A stretch of 38,094 nt of DNA from Microcaldota archaeon (GCA_021827665.1 JAKAUR010000028.1:1-38094); one strand, 5' to 3'. Positions 25,144 through 32,660 are shown, counted from the stretch's first letter. The notes: generated from the letters alone by a model not told the origin. Program-made: numbers and translations.

Positions 25144-27336
25144 ATGGTAAGGAAAGAATACGTAGTGGAAGAAATAACCAAAATAATGAGCGACCTGGAC
25201 AACATCAGGAACGTGGCCATAATAGCGCACGTCCACCATGGAAAGACAACGCTCACGGACTCGCTTCTGGCCAGGGCAGGCCTGATATCAAAGGCAGTGG
25301 CTGGAGACGTATTATACACCAACTACGAAGCCATAGAAAAGGACAGGAGGATGACGATAAAGTCAGCCAACATATCCCTGGGTTTCGTATACAACGAAAA
25401 GGACTACATAATAAACCTTATAGACACGCCAGGCCACGTCGATTTCGGAGGCCACGTTACAAGGTCAATGCGTGCAGTTGACGGAGTGGTTCTTGTGGTA
25501 GACCCGGTAGAAGGGGTGATGCCCCAGACCGAAACGGTTCTAAGGCAGGCGCTTAAGGAAAAGGCGAAGCCGGTGCTTTTCGTGAACAAGGTTGACAGGC
25601 TCCTGACCGAGCTCAGGCTAACGCCGGAGCAGACATTCGAGAGGCTGCTAAAGCTCATAAACGACATAAACAAGCTCATATCCCAGTTCGCACCTGAAGA
25701 ATTTGCAGAGAAATGGCAGGTTAGCGTCGAAAAGGGAAGCGTTGCCTTCGGCTCGGCAGCGAAGAAGTGGGCGATATCCAAGCCCATAATGGACAAGTAC
25801 AAGGTTACCTTCAAGGACATATTCGCGCTTACTGCTGCAGGAGACGAGAAGAGGCTGCAGGAAGTTGCCCCCATAGACGAATCCACGCTCATAATGATGA
25901 TAGAACACCTCCCGAGCCCGCACGTGGCGCAGAGGTACAGGATACCGCAGATATGGCACGGGGATCTCAACTCCGTTGACGGACAGGCGATGCTCAACAC
26001 AGATGCATCGGCCAACACCAACATAGTGGTATTCAACATGGTTTACGATCCACACAGCGGAGAAGTGCCTGTAGGAAGAGTATTCTCCGGGGTGGCCAGG
26101 AAGGGCACGGAGCTTCACATATCCGGATTGGCAAACACTCAGAAGATACAGCAGGTCGGCATATACATGGGTCCTGACAGGGTGCAGGTTGACGCCATAC
26201 CTGCGGGAAACATAGCTGCGCTCATAGGTCTCAAGGACGTGAGCATCGGAGACACCCTAAGCACAGGCCTCATAGATCCGTTCGAGCAGATAACCCACTA
26301 CTCAAAGCCGGTAGTAACGAAAGCCGTAGAAGCGGAGGATTCAAGGGACACGACGAAGCTCATAGAGGCGCTCAGGGAGCTCTCGAAACAAGATCCGACG
26401 ATACTGACCGAGATAAACCAGCAGACAGGAGAGCACCTGGTCAGCGGAATGGGAGAGCTGCACCTTGAGGTCATAGAGACCAAGCTCAAGGACGATTTCA
26501 AGATACCGATAATAACAAGCCCGCCAATAGTCATATACAGGGAGACGATAACAGGCAAGGCGGGCCCTATAGAGGGCAAAACCCCTAACAAGCACTCGAA
26601 GTTCTATGTGACCGTAGAGCCCCTTCCCGAGGGGGTGCAGAACGCAATAGACGAGGGAACCATAAGGGAAGGAAAGCCCAAGGGCCAGGCAGCAATAGAG
26701 GCGATGGTGGCTGCCGGTCTTGACAGGACCGTGGCTAAGAACGTGGAGGACGTTTCAAACAAGTGCATGCTCGCCGACGTGACCCATGGGGTCCAGTACA
26801 TGAACGAGGTAATGGAGCTGCTCATAGATGGATTCAGGGAAGCGGTAAAGGACGGTCCGCTCGCAAGGGAGAGGTGCTCCGGAGTGCTGGTCAGCGTCGT
26901 CGACGCGACCATACACGAGGATCCAGTTCACAGGGGGCCAGCCCAGATAATACCTGCGATAAGGAACGCGGTATACGCCGGAATGCTGACTGCAGGAGTC
27001 ATGCTCTACGAGCCCAAGCAAAATTTCACGATAAACATACCGCAGGAGTACATGTCAGGGGTCATAACCTTCGTCCAGAGCAAGCGCGGCCAGGTGGTAA
27101 GCGTTACGCAGGAGAACGAGCAGGTTTCCATAGTGGCCAAGATGCCAGTAGCAGAGACTCTGAAGGGATTCTCGAACGATCTCAGGGGACTCACGCAGGG
27201 AAGGGCGATATGGTATACCGAGTTCGCAGGCTACGAGAAGCTGCCGACTGAGCTGCAGAACAAGGTAGTCCGCGAGATAAGGCAGCGCAAGGGCCAGAAC
27301 CCAGAGCCGCCTACGCCGGACCAGTTCCTAGCTTGA
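25144..27336 (+). CDS. fusA: Elongation factor EF-2, with His in place of the G1 Asp
   Basis: The translocase GTPase, 730 residues. G1 is AHVHHGKTT (28-36) where translational GTPases almost always have AHVDHGKT/S; the codon is CAC, one change from GAC. G2 is EKDRRMTIKSANISL, retaining the switch I Thr; G3 is DTPGHVDF and G4 NKVD. Domain IV has IHEDPVHRGPAQIIPA, retaining the His that is converted to diphthamide. GGTG with a 7-nt spacer precedes ATG 25144. Last gene of the eL30 operon. Confidence 0.97.
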   Translation: MVRKEYVVEEITKIMSDLDNIRNVAIIAHVHHGKTTLTDSLLARAGLISKAVAGDVLYTNYEAIEKDRRMTIKSANISLGFVYNEKDYIINLIDTPGHVDFGGHVTRSMRAVDGVVLVVDPVEGVMPQTETVLRQALKEKAKPVLFVNKVDRLLTELRLTPEQTFERLLKLINDINKLISQFAPEEFAEKWQVSVEKGSVAFGSAAKKWAISKPIMDKYKVTFKDIFALTAAGDEKRLQEVAPIDESTLIMMIEHLPSPHVAQRYRIPQIWHGDLNSVDGQAMLNTDASANTNIVVFNMVYDPHSGEVPVGRVFSGVARKGTELHISGLANTQKIQQVGIYMGPDRVQVDAIPAGNIAALIGLKDVSIGDTLSTGLIDPFEQITHYSKPVVTKAVEAEDSRDTTKLIEALRELSKQDPTILTEINQQTGEHLVSGMGELHLEVIETKLKDDFKIPIITSPPIVIYRETITGKAGPIEGKTPNKHSKFYVTVEPLPEGVQNAIDEGTIREGKPKGQAAIEAMVAAGLDRTVAKNVEDVSNKCMLADVTHGVQYMNEVMELLIDGFREAVKDGPLARERCSGVLVSVVDATIHEDPVHRGPAQIIPAIRNAVYAGMLTAGVMLYEPKQNFTINIPQEYMSGVITFVQSKRGQVVSVTQENEQVSIVAKMPVAETLKGFSNDLRGLTQGRAIWYTEFAGYEKLPTELQNKVVREIRQRKGQNPEPPTPDQFLA

Positions 27337-27338
27337 AA

Positions 27339-27404
27339 GCGCAGGCATAATTTCTTTTTTAAGAGGCAGCATTTGCCTCTTTCAGTTGCGCTTCTATCCT
27401 GCGT
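27339..27404 (+). terminator. Structured 3' region and T-tract after EF-2
   Basis: TTTCTTTTTT (27351-27360) directly precedes a perfect 8-bp hairpin AAGAGGCA-GCATT-TGCCTCTT (27361-27381). GCGCAGG (27339-27345) can pair with CCTGCGT (27398-27404) to enclose both. The T tract is the likely archaeal termination signal. The remaining 80 bases up to the next promoter show nothing clear. Confidence 0.5.
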
Positions 27405-27485
27405 GCATTATGGGTTCGGCATGTTCCATTCCATGTGCTTCCAATGAGAGTTCGACTATTCAAAAAATCAGGACAAAAATTCAGA

Positions 27486-27567
27486 AAGCTTTAAATAAGA
27501 TTATATCAAAATATTAACTACAAACTTCTTCATATACTGGATGAAGTGTAAACCGACGGTGTTTTAA
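27486..27567 (+). promoter_or_regulatory. L7Ae promoter and 5' leader with kink-turn candidate over the ribosome binding site
   Basis: GCTTTAAATAAG (27488-27499) is a TATA box predicting a leader of about 50 nt. In it, ACTG (27536-27539) pairs with CGGT (27557-27560), with a 3-nt bulge GAT, tandem G-A/A-G pairs (GA 27543-27544 with GA 27555-27556) and a short stem AGT/ACC closed by GTAA: a kink-turn layout with the GAU-GA of box C. The Shine-Dalgarno GGTG (27558-27561) is in the closing stem. An alternative hairpin CTTCAT (27528-27533)/ATGAAG (27541-27546) excludes it. Confidence 0.6.
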
Positions 27568-28071
27568 ATGGCAAAATCTTACGTGAAGTTCGAAGTATCC
27601 AAGGATGTGGCTTCAAAGACATACGAAGCAATGCAGATGGCGAAGCAGTCAGGCAAGCTCAGGAAGGGCATAAACGAAGTGACGAAGAGCGTCGAAAGGG
27701 GCTCTGCTACATTCGTGGTCCTTGCCGAGGACATAGAGCCTGAAGAGATCGCGATGCACATACCGCAGCTCTGCGAGCAGAAGAAGATACCTTTCTCGTA
27801 CGTTCCAAGCAAGCTCGAGCTGGGCAAGTCCATAGGGCTTACGGTTCAGTGCGCTGCCATAGCTGTAGAGTCGCAGGGAGGCGCATCGCAGGCAATAAAG
27901 GACATAATCTCCAAGACTACGGGAACCTCACAGAAGGCCAAGGCCGAGCCGAAGGTGGAAGCAAAGCCGGAACACAAGGAAGAACACAAAGAGGAACACA
28001 AGCACGAGCATAAGGAGGAAAAGAAAGAAGAGAAGAAGGAAGAGCCGAAGGAGGAGAAGTCAGAGGAATGA
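27568..28071 (+). CDS. rpl7ae: Ribosomal protein L7Ae (eL8), kink-turn binder with charged tail
   Basis: The first 125 residues are archaeal L7Ae: SGKLRKGINEVTKSVERGSATFVVLAEDIEPEEI, HIPQLCEQKKIPFSYVPSKLELGKSIG. In archaea L7Ae is both a ribosomal protein and the kink-turn-binding core of C/D and H/ACA RNPs and RNase P. About 40 extra residues at the C-terminus are Lys/Glu/His repeats (HKEEHKEEHKHEHKEE), which is unusual and could bind metal or RNA. GGTG and a 6-nt spacer precede ATG. It heads an operon with eS28 and eL24. Confidence 0.95.
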   Translation: MAKSYVKFEVSKDVASKTYEAMQMAKQSGKLRKGINEVTKSVERGSATFVVLAEDIEPEEIAMHIPQLCEQKKIPFSYVPSKLELGKSIGLTVQCAAIAVESQGGASQAIKDIISKTTGTSQKAKAEPKVEAKPEHKEEHKEEHKHEHKEEKKEEKKEEPKEEKSEE

Positions 28072-28096
28072 CTGAACCCCTATGGAAGTGATGTTA

Positions 28097-28396
28097 ATGG
28101 AAGAAAAACCTGCAAACGCCCCAAGCGCGCCGGCACAGCCGCCGTCCGCTCCGTCACAGTCCGGACCGTCAAGGCCACCGATGCAGTTCTCCGGGTTTCT
28201 TGCGGAAATCGTAGAGATAAACAACAAGGTCAAGACGGGAATGTACGGCGAGGTGTACCAGGTCACGTGCAGGATCCTCGAAGGCAAGGACAAGGGCAGG
28301 ATAATAAGGAGGAACGAGATCGGCCCGATAAAGATCGGCGACGTTATAAGGCTGCCTGACACGAGCAGGGAAGCAAGGGAGATAAAGGTAAAGTGA
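28097..28396 (+). CDS. rps28e: Ribosomal protein eS28 with Pro/Ala/Ser N-terminal extension
   Basis: The C-terminal 65 residues are eS28: FLAEIVEINNKVKTGMYGEVYQVTCRILEGKDKGRIIRRNEIGPIKIGDVIRLPDTSREAREI. The N-terminal 33 residues (PANAPSAPAQPPSAPSQSGPSRPP) form a low-complexity extension not usual in the family (about 70 residues). The start is ATG 28097, with GTGA upstream at the local spacing; ATG 28082 would add five residues. Confidence 0.93.
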   Translation: MEEKPANAPSAPAQPPSAPSQSGPSRPPMQFSGFLAEIVEINNKVKTGMYGEVYQVTCRILEGKDKGRIIRRNEIGPIKIGDVIRLPDTSREAREIKVK

Positions 28397-28400
28397 TAAT

Positions 28401-28562
28401 ATGAAATGCTCTTACTGCTCGAAGGAAATCCCGAAAGGCACGGGAACGGCCTACGTCTTTAGGACCGGGAAGATAAACTACTACTGCAGCTCCAGGTGCT
28501 ACAAGTACGACATAATACTCCACAGGCACGTCAGCAAGAAGGAGTTCGCAAGCAGCAAGTGA
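28401..28562 (+). CDS. rpl24e: Ribosomal protein eL24 (L24e)
   Basis: A 53-residue zinc protein. It opens KCSYCSKEIPKGTGTAYVFRTGK and has YYCSSRCYKYDIILHR, so the zinc ligands CxxC...CxxxC are present, as in archaeal eL24. It starts 4 nt after the eS28 stop with GTGATAAT upstream. The order L7Ae-eS28-eL24 is the conserved archaeal cluster. Confidence 0.94.
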   Translation: MKCSYCSKEIPKGTGTAYVFRTGKINYYCSSRCYKYDIILHRHVSKKEFASSK

Positions 28563-28563
28563 C

Positions 28564-28645
28564 TTATTCTAATTTTTATTCTTTTTGTTTTAAGCACTTC
28601 AGCGACAGCAATCGATAAATATATTTGCGGGAAAATATCCTCTGC
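28564..28645 (+). promoter_or_regulatory. T-rich terminator of the L7Ae operon and promoter of the next gene
   Basis: Runs of T (TTTTTATTCTTTTTGTTTT, 28574-28592) directly follow the eL24 stop and fit an archaeal terminator. GATAAATATATTT (28613-28625) is a TATA box; initiation would fall near 28640, giving a nearly leaderless mRNA for ATG 28646. Confidence 0.55.
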
Positions 28646-28900
28646 ATGGTCACTTCAAACATATGCCCCAAGTGCGGCACCAACATGCATTTCGTCGAAG
28701 AGGAGGGAAAGCCATTCTACCAGTGCAACGCATGCGGCTACAAGACTGAGATATTGGGATTGGCCGAGCACGAGTGCAGCAAGTGCGGCTACGACAAGGC
28801 GATAATGTACTACCACGGCATAGTGTACGGAGACGAAGCCCCGCTGGTAATGTACACTTGCATAAAATGCGGCAACGTCGACAGGGAGGGCGTAAGCTGA
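28646..28900 (+). CDS. Short TFS/RpoM-like zinc-ribbon transcription factor
   Basis: 84 residues with two zinc ribbons: CPKCGTNMHF...CNACGY near the N-terminus and CSKCGYDKAIMYYHGIVYGDEAPLVMYTCIKCG at the C-terminus. The second matches the TFIIS/TFS catalytic ribbon, including the paired acidic residues DE before the last CxxC, which in TFS reach the polymerase active site to promote transcript cleavage. Archaeal TFS is usually about 105-110 residues; here the linker between ribbons is very short, and the Gln-Thr-Arg of the QTRSADE loop is not conserved. Cleavage activity is therefore uncertain. Confidence 0.75.
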   Translation: MVTSNICPKCGTNMHFVEEEGKPFYQCNACGYKTEILGLAEHECSKCGYDKAIMYYHGIVYGDEAPLVMYTCIKCGNVDREGVS

Positions 28901-28991
28901 TACCCTCAGCAAAAAGCAGGTACCTCATTCACAATCCTAAAAACAAAAAGTTTAGACATATATGTATTTTCGTTAAATCCTAAATTAATAC

Positions 28992-29018
28992 TTATCCACT
29001 GGATGTGCCGCCAATCAT
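28992..29018 (-). CDS. Micro-ORF 4 of array (MIGGTSSG)
   Basis: 8 codons plus TAA; AGGTG and a 5-nt spacer. Gly-Gly is GGC-GGC, a third codon combination. Last member before the T-rich tract. Confidence 0.4.
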   Translation of the reverse strand: MIGGTSSG

Positions 29019-29032
29019 TTTCTCACCTCATC

Positions 29033-29062
29033 TTATGGATGCTCAGTGTTTCCGCCCATCAT
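29033..29062 (-). CDS. Micro-ORF 3 of array (MMGGNTEHP)
   Basis: 9 codons plus TAA; GGTG and a 6-nt spacer. Gly-Gly is GGC-GGA. A copy of ATG-GAG-AAA-TAG (29083-29072) again ends inside the ribosome site. Confidence 0.4.
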   Translation of the reverse strand: MMGGNTEHP

Positions 29063-29091
29063 TTTTCTCACCTATTTCTCCATTGCATGCA

Positions 29092-29127
29092 TTATGGGTC
29101 TCCAACTCCACCTGCTCCTCCTATCAT
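29092..29127 (-). CDS. Micro-ORF 2 of array (MIGGAGGVGDP)
   Basis: 11 codons plus TAA, very glycine-rich. GGTG and a 6-nt spacer (AGAAAA) precede ATG, exactly as at proven-family genes in this window. Gly-Gly is encoded GGA-GGA. Confidence 0.4.
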   Translation of the reverse strand: MIGGAGGVGDP

Positions 29128-29144
29128 TTTTCTCACCTGTATTT

Positions 29145-29168
29145 TTATCCACACGATTGCCCATTCAT
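29145..29168 (-). CDS. Micro-ORF 1 of array (MNGQSCG)
   Basis: 7 codons plus TAA. AGGTG lies 4 nt upstream of ATG. A shorter frame ATG-GAG-AAA-TAG (29187-29176) ends in the GG of this ribosome site. The least similar member: Asn and a single Gly follow Met. Translation is inferred from the ribosome site only. Confidence 0.35.
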   Translation of the reverse strand: MNGQSCG

Positions 29169-29288
29169 TTTTCACCTATTTCTCCATGGCTTAGAAAAAT
29201 ATTTAAATATTCCGTTTTCCCTGTGTAAAATATCAAAAAAGCAAGCATTAAATGCAAAACTAATATAAAAACACACTTAGGTTTTAAC

Positions 29289-30128
29289 TTGTACCTCAAA
29301 TTTATAACTGACGACAGGTTCAGAAAGCTTGACGCGATTTTCAGCATGTTCGGCCAGGGAAGCCTTCCCGAACCGGTAAAAGAGTTTCCAGCTTTCTTCG
29401 GCAAGGAAATATACCTTTCAAGCAGGATCTTTGAAGCTTCTGTTTCAATACCTAAAAAACAATCCATATGGGACGCATGCTTTGAAGAAAATCCGGAAAA
29501 GGAGATAGAAAAGCCAGAATACAAGGAAATAGTTTCCATGCTCGACGATCTTGACGTACATCTTGAAAAGGAAAGCAGCTATTTTTTCAAAGAATTAAAA
29601 GCAGCAATCAACGATACGTTCTCGTTAAAAATGGATTCGATAAAAAAGAATTTTCAGGAAATATTCAAAATGGGGCTGCCGAAAACGCTTGTCATAATAC
29701 TCGACAAACACGGCATAAACGGTTCCCACGGCCAGAAGCTGGCAATAAGCAAGGACATAGGGGTAATAGGCTATAGAATAGGAGAGCTTGCACTCGAAAA
29801 GGACAGGAACGAGCCAATATCCGTAATCATACCTGAGCTGCTGCACTGCCTGTTTTCGAGGTACAATGTTTTTACTGGCAAAGACAAGCGCGAACTTGAA
29901 GAGGCAGTTTTGAGATATTTTGCCCCTTACGGCATTCTTACTGAAAGGCTGGGCTTGGAGAAGCCGAACGCAAGGGGAACATACGCGGAGCAGTTAAAAG
30001 GAACATGCGGCTCGGAACTTGCAAATAAGCTAAACAAATTAATGCCCAAGTATAATGAAGTGATAGACAATATGAGCTTTTGGGAATTCCTTTCCAAAAG
30101 CGATCTAGAGCAGCTCGCCGCGTCATAG
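29289..30128 (+). CDS. Uncharacterised protein, possible degenerate zinc-peptidase fold
   Basis: 279 residues, no signal peptide or membrane segment; not a family I recognise. ISVIIPELLHCLF (about 177-189) followed by ELEEAVLRYFAPYGIL recalls HELLH...EE metallopeptidases, but the first His is Pro (codon CCT), so a catalytic zinc site would be lost. Much of the N-terminal half is helical and charged. The start is TTG 29289; AATATAAAAAC (about 29261-29271) is a TATA box 25 nt upstream, implying a leaderless mRNA. It is divergent from the micro-ORF array, and its 3' end overlaps the copper ATPase gene by 6 bases convergently. Confidence 0.7.
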   Translation: MYLKFITDDRFRKLDAIFSMFGQGSLPEPVKEFPAFFGKEIYLSSRIFEASVSIPKKQSIWDACFEENPEKEIEKPEYKEIVSMLDDLDVHLEKESSYFFKELKAAINDTFSLKMDSIKKNFQEIFKMGLPKTLVIILDKHGINGSHGQKLAISKDIGVIGYRIGELALEKDRNEPISVIIPELLHCLFSRYNVFTGKDKRELEEAVLRYFAPYGILTERLGLEKPNARGTYAEQLKGTCGSELANKLNKLMPKYNEVIDNMSFWEFLSKSDLEQLAAS

Positions 30129-32183
30129 CTTTGCCCTTTTCAGCAGCAGCGAATTGCTTACAACTATTGTCGAACTCAGAGCCATTGCGAAAGCCGACAG
30201 TATCGGCAGGGAATCATATACTGAAAAGCCTAGCACAGGCACAAGGGCGCCAGCCGCAATCGGCAGCAAGACTATGTTATAACCGAAAGCCCATGCAAGG
30301 TTCTGCTTTATCTTGGAAAGGATTTTTGACGAGAGTATGAAGAGCTTCGGTATGTCATTTATTCTGCTCTTCATCAGCACCACCTGGCCGGATTCCATTG
30401 CTATGTCCGTTCCTGCGCCTATGGCTATGCCCATGTCGGCTTGCGACAGCGCAGGGGCGTCGTTTATGCCGTCGCCCACTACTGCCACTTTCAAACCGCG
30501 CGCATGCAGCTTCTTCACCGCCTCTGCCTTGTCCAAGGGCAGGGCACCGGCGATGACGTTGACTATGCCAACCTCCGATGCCACGTGGTGCGCCACTTTC
30601 TCGCTGTCTCCCGTGACCATCCATACCTCCATGCCCCATGACCTGAGCTTTGATATGGCCTCTTTGGCGTCTCCCCTTATGCTGTCCGAAACCCCGATGT
30701 ACCCGACAGTATTGCCGTTGATCTCCACTGACACCACAGTGCTTTCTTCGCGCATGGCTACAAGGGCACTATCGCCTTCTTCCACTGATTTGGGCAGCAT
30801 CTTCTCGTTGCCTATCCTCACCTTCTTTCCGTTGATAGTTGCGGCTATGCCGCTGCCTGCATTATAAGAGAAATTAGCAGGCATTGTGAGTCCTATGCCC
30901 AAATCTGCGGCACGCTTTAGTATCGCTTTCGCTATCGGGTGCTCTGACTTCATCTCAGCGGATGCCGCATAGTAAAGCAATTCCGCTTCAGTAATCTTTG
31001 TCCTGACTGCTATGCCAGATACGGAGAGCTTTCCTGTAGTTATCGTCCCAGTCTTGTCCAATATTATGGCATTTATTTTTCTTGAGAGCTCTATCACATC
31101 TCCGCTCTTTATCAGTATCCCGTTCTCTGAGGCCTTGCCTGATCCCACAAGCAACGCGGCAGGAGTGGCTATACCGAAAGCGCATGGGCAGGCTATTATT
31201 ACAACGCTTACGAACACGAGTACTGCGGTGCTCAGACCCGATGACCCGAAGAGAAACCATCCAAGGCTTGATGCTATCGCTATGCCTATCACCAGCGGCA
31301 CGAAATATGAAGATACTGTGTCAGCAAGCTTCTGTATCCTCACTCTTTTGGATGCAGCGGCCTCAACTATCGCTATTATCTTTGAAAGAGTCGTATCTGC
31401 TCCAGCTTGCTTTACCTGCATCGTCAAGGAACCTGCGCCGTTCACCGTTGCCCCTATGAGGTTGGAGCCGAGCTCTTTCAGCACCGGCATGCTCTCCCCG
31501 CTTATTGCGGATTCGTCAACTTCGCTTGCGCCTTCTGTGACTATGCCGTCTGCGGGAATTTTTTCTCCAGGCTTTACCAAAAGCATATCTCCAATTCTTA
31601 TGCTCTTTGCATCTATATCCTTTATGCCCGCGCCCTCTAGCCTGTGCACCACGCTGGGCTGGAGCCTGAGCAGCCTGTCGAGAGCCGAGGTCGCGCTCTT
31701 TTCCGCAAGGTGCTGCAGGTAGTCTCCCGTAAGGATAAGCGCTATTATCAGCGAGGAGGAATCGAAGTAGACGTTGCTCACCATGCCTGTGTGCGGCGTC
31801 AGCACCACGGCAGCGCTATACAACCACGCCGCGCTGGTGCCTATAGCTATGAGCATGTCCATGTTGGTGCCCCTGTTTTTTACAGCATCTATGAACCCTC
31901 TGTAGAATTTCAGGCCGGGATAGAACTGCACTATGCCGGAGAGCACGAGCAGCACATAGAGATAGTATGGGAAATGGAACAGGTAGGTTATCACGAGCAC
32001 GGTCAGCGATATCGGCCACGCGAGTGCCAGTGTCCTTTTAAGAGCGTTGAACTCTCTCTCCGGCCTCTCAAACTTTAGCTTGCATGTGCCGCTGCAGAAA
32101 TAGTACTTGAGGCCGTTCCTTTCGCTGGTTATGCTGCCGCTGCTTTCGTCCACATACATTCCGCATACAGGATCGTTAGTCAT
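30123..32183 (-). CDS. copA: Copper-type P1B ATPase with N-terminal YHS/TRASH-like domain
   Basis: A heavy-metal-exporting ATPase, 686 residues. The N-terminal 38 residues form a cysteine domain (DPVCGMYVDES...YYFCSGTC), replacing the usual HMA domain as metal receiver. The core has the membrane CPC motif (332-334, ACPCAFG), actuator ISGES (about 228), phosphorylation DKTGT (376-380), SEHPIAKA (about 413) and GDGINDAPAL. CPC points to Cu(I)/Ag(I). It lies behind a small membrane-protein gene on the same strand and near a small YHS protein and a TRASH regulator, forming a copper-resistance module. Confidence 0.94.
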   Translation of the reverse strand: MTNDPVCGMYVDESSGSITSERNGLKYYFCSGTCKLKFERPEREFNALKRTLALAWPISLTVLVITYLFHFPYYLYVLLVLSGIVQFYPGLKFYRGFIDAVKNRGTNMDMLIAIGTSAAWLYSAAVVLTPHTGMVSNVYFDSSSLIIALILTGDYLQHLAEKSATSALDRLLRLQPSVVHRLEGAGIKDIDAKSIRIGDMLLVKPGEKIPADGIVTEGASEVDESAISGESMPVLKELGSNLIGATVNGAGSLTMQVKQAGADTTLSKIIAIVEAAASKRVRIQKLADTVSSYFVPLVIGIAIASSLGWFLFGSSGLSTAVLVFVSVVIIACPCAFGIATPAALLVGSGKASENGILIKSGDVIELSRKINAIILDKTGTITTGKLSVSGIAVRTKITEAELLYYAASAEMKSEHPIAKAILKRAADLGIGLTMPANFSYNAGSGIAATINGKKVRIGNEKMLPKSVEEGDSALVAMREESTVVSVEINGNTVGYIGVSDSIRGDAKEAISKLRSWGMEVWMVTGDSEKVAHHVASEVGIVNVIAGALPLDKAEAVKKLHARGLKVAVVGDGINDAPALSQADMGIAIGAGTDIAMESGQVVLMKSRINDIPKLFILSSKILSKIKQNLAWAFGYNIVLLPIAAGALVPVLGFSVYDSLPILSAFAMALSSTIVVSNSLLLKRAKL

Positions 32184-32215
32184 TCAAACACACAAACTCA
32201 TTTTCCGCTATACAC

Positions 32216-32590
32216 TTATTGGGAGCTGTCGGCAAGGCCCAATATGCTGCCAATGAGCCCGAGAACGAATCCTATGCCGAAACCCCCCATGTCGGCCAGG
32301 CTCAGCACCGCAAATATCAGGGCCACTGCAGACCATGTTGCTATTTCGTGCCTTTTCGTAACGTTGAGTCTTGAAGCAGCAACAATCATCATTGCGCCTG
32401 AAACTATGCCTATCGTCCAAACAATTGAGAACGCGCCAGAGTAGAAGCCGCGGAACATCATGAAGCCCCAAAAACTTCCGAATGCCGCTGTCAATACTCC
32501 TCCGGCAAGCACGAATATTCCACCCATAAGAACAAGCACGTAAGCTGCTGCTGGCTTTTGTGTAGCTCTCTCACGTCTATGCGATGCCAT
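32216..32590 (-). CDS. Small four-helix membrane protein
   Basis: 124 residues with four hydrophobic segments (about 15-35, 45-65, 70-85 and 92-118), Gly-rich, with a basic N-terminus. Family not recognised. ATG 32590 follows GTGGTAAT; an upstream ATG 32620 would place coding sequence over the AT-rich promoter-like elements (32601-32627). It lies 32 nt upstream of copA on the same strand, so a role in metal tolerance or the membrane is possible but unsupported. Confidence 0.65.
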   Translation of the reverse strand: MASHRRERATQKPAAAYVLVLMGGIFVLAGGVLTAAFGSFWGFMMFRGFYSGAFSIVWTIGIVSGAMMIVAASRLNVTKRHEIATWSAVALIFAVLSLADMGGFGIGFVLGLIGSILGLADSSQ

Positions 32591-32660
32591 ATTACCACTG
32601 TATATTATATCGTCTGCCATATATCTTCATGCAAACGTGCCAATGACATTGAGTTTAGTA

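Larger units (their letters stand above)
28938..29210 (-). other. Minus-strand transcription unit: four tandem micro-ORFs with strong ribosome sites
   Basis: On the minus strand ATATTTAAAT (29210-29201) is a strong TATA box predicting initiation near 29180. Downstream are four copies of AGGTGA(G)AAAA-ATG, each opening a 7-11-codon ORF ended by TAA, then a T-rich tract (TTTTTGTTTTT, about 28951-28941) that could terminate a transcript of about 240 nt. Two copies share ATGGAGAAATAGGTGA. The three downstream peptides start Met-(Ile/Met)-Gly-Gly with different Gly codons. No longer ORF covers the region. Confidence 0.5.

Noticed and set aside
27383-27480. A small ORF on the minus strand ending CCATAATGCACGC, similar to micro-ORF 2
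   Set aside because: It shares about 15 bases with the array around the stop but has no GGTG ribosome site; probably chance or a decayed piece.
28992-29168. Repeats as a CRISPR array
   Set aside because: Units are imperfect, spacing varies (about 40 to 65 bases) and the conserved part is a ribosome site plus ATG; no cas genes are near.
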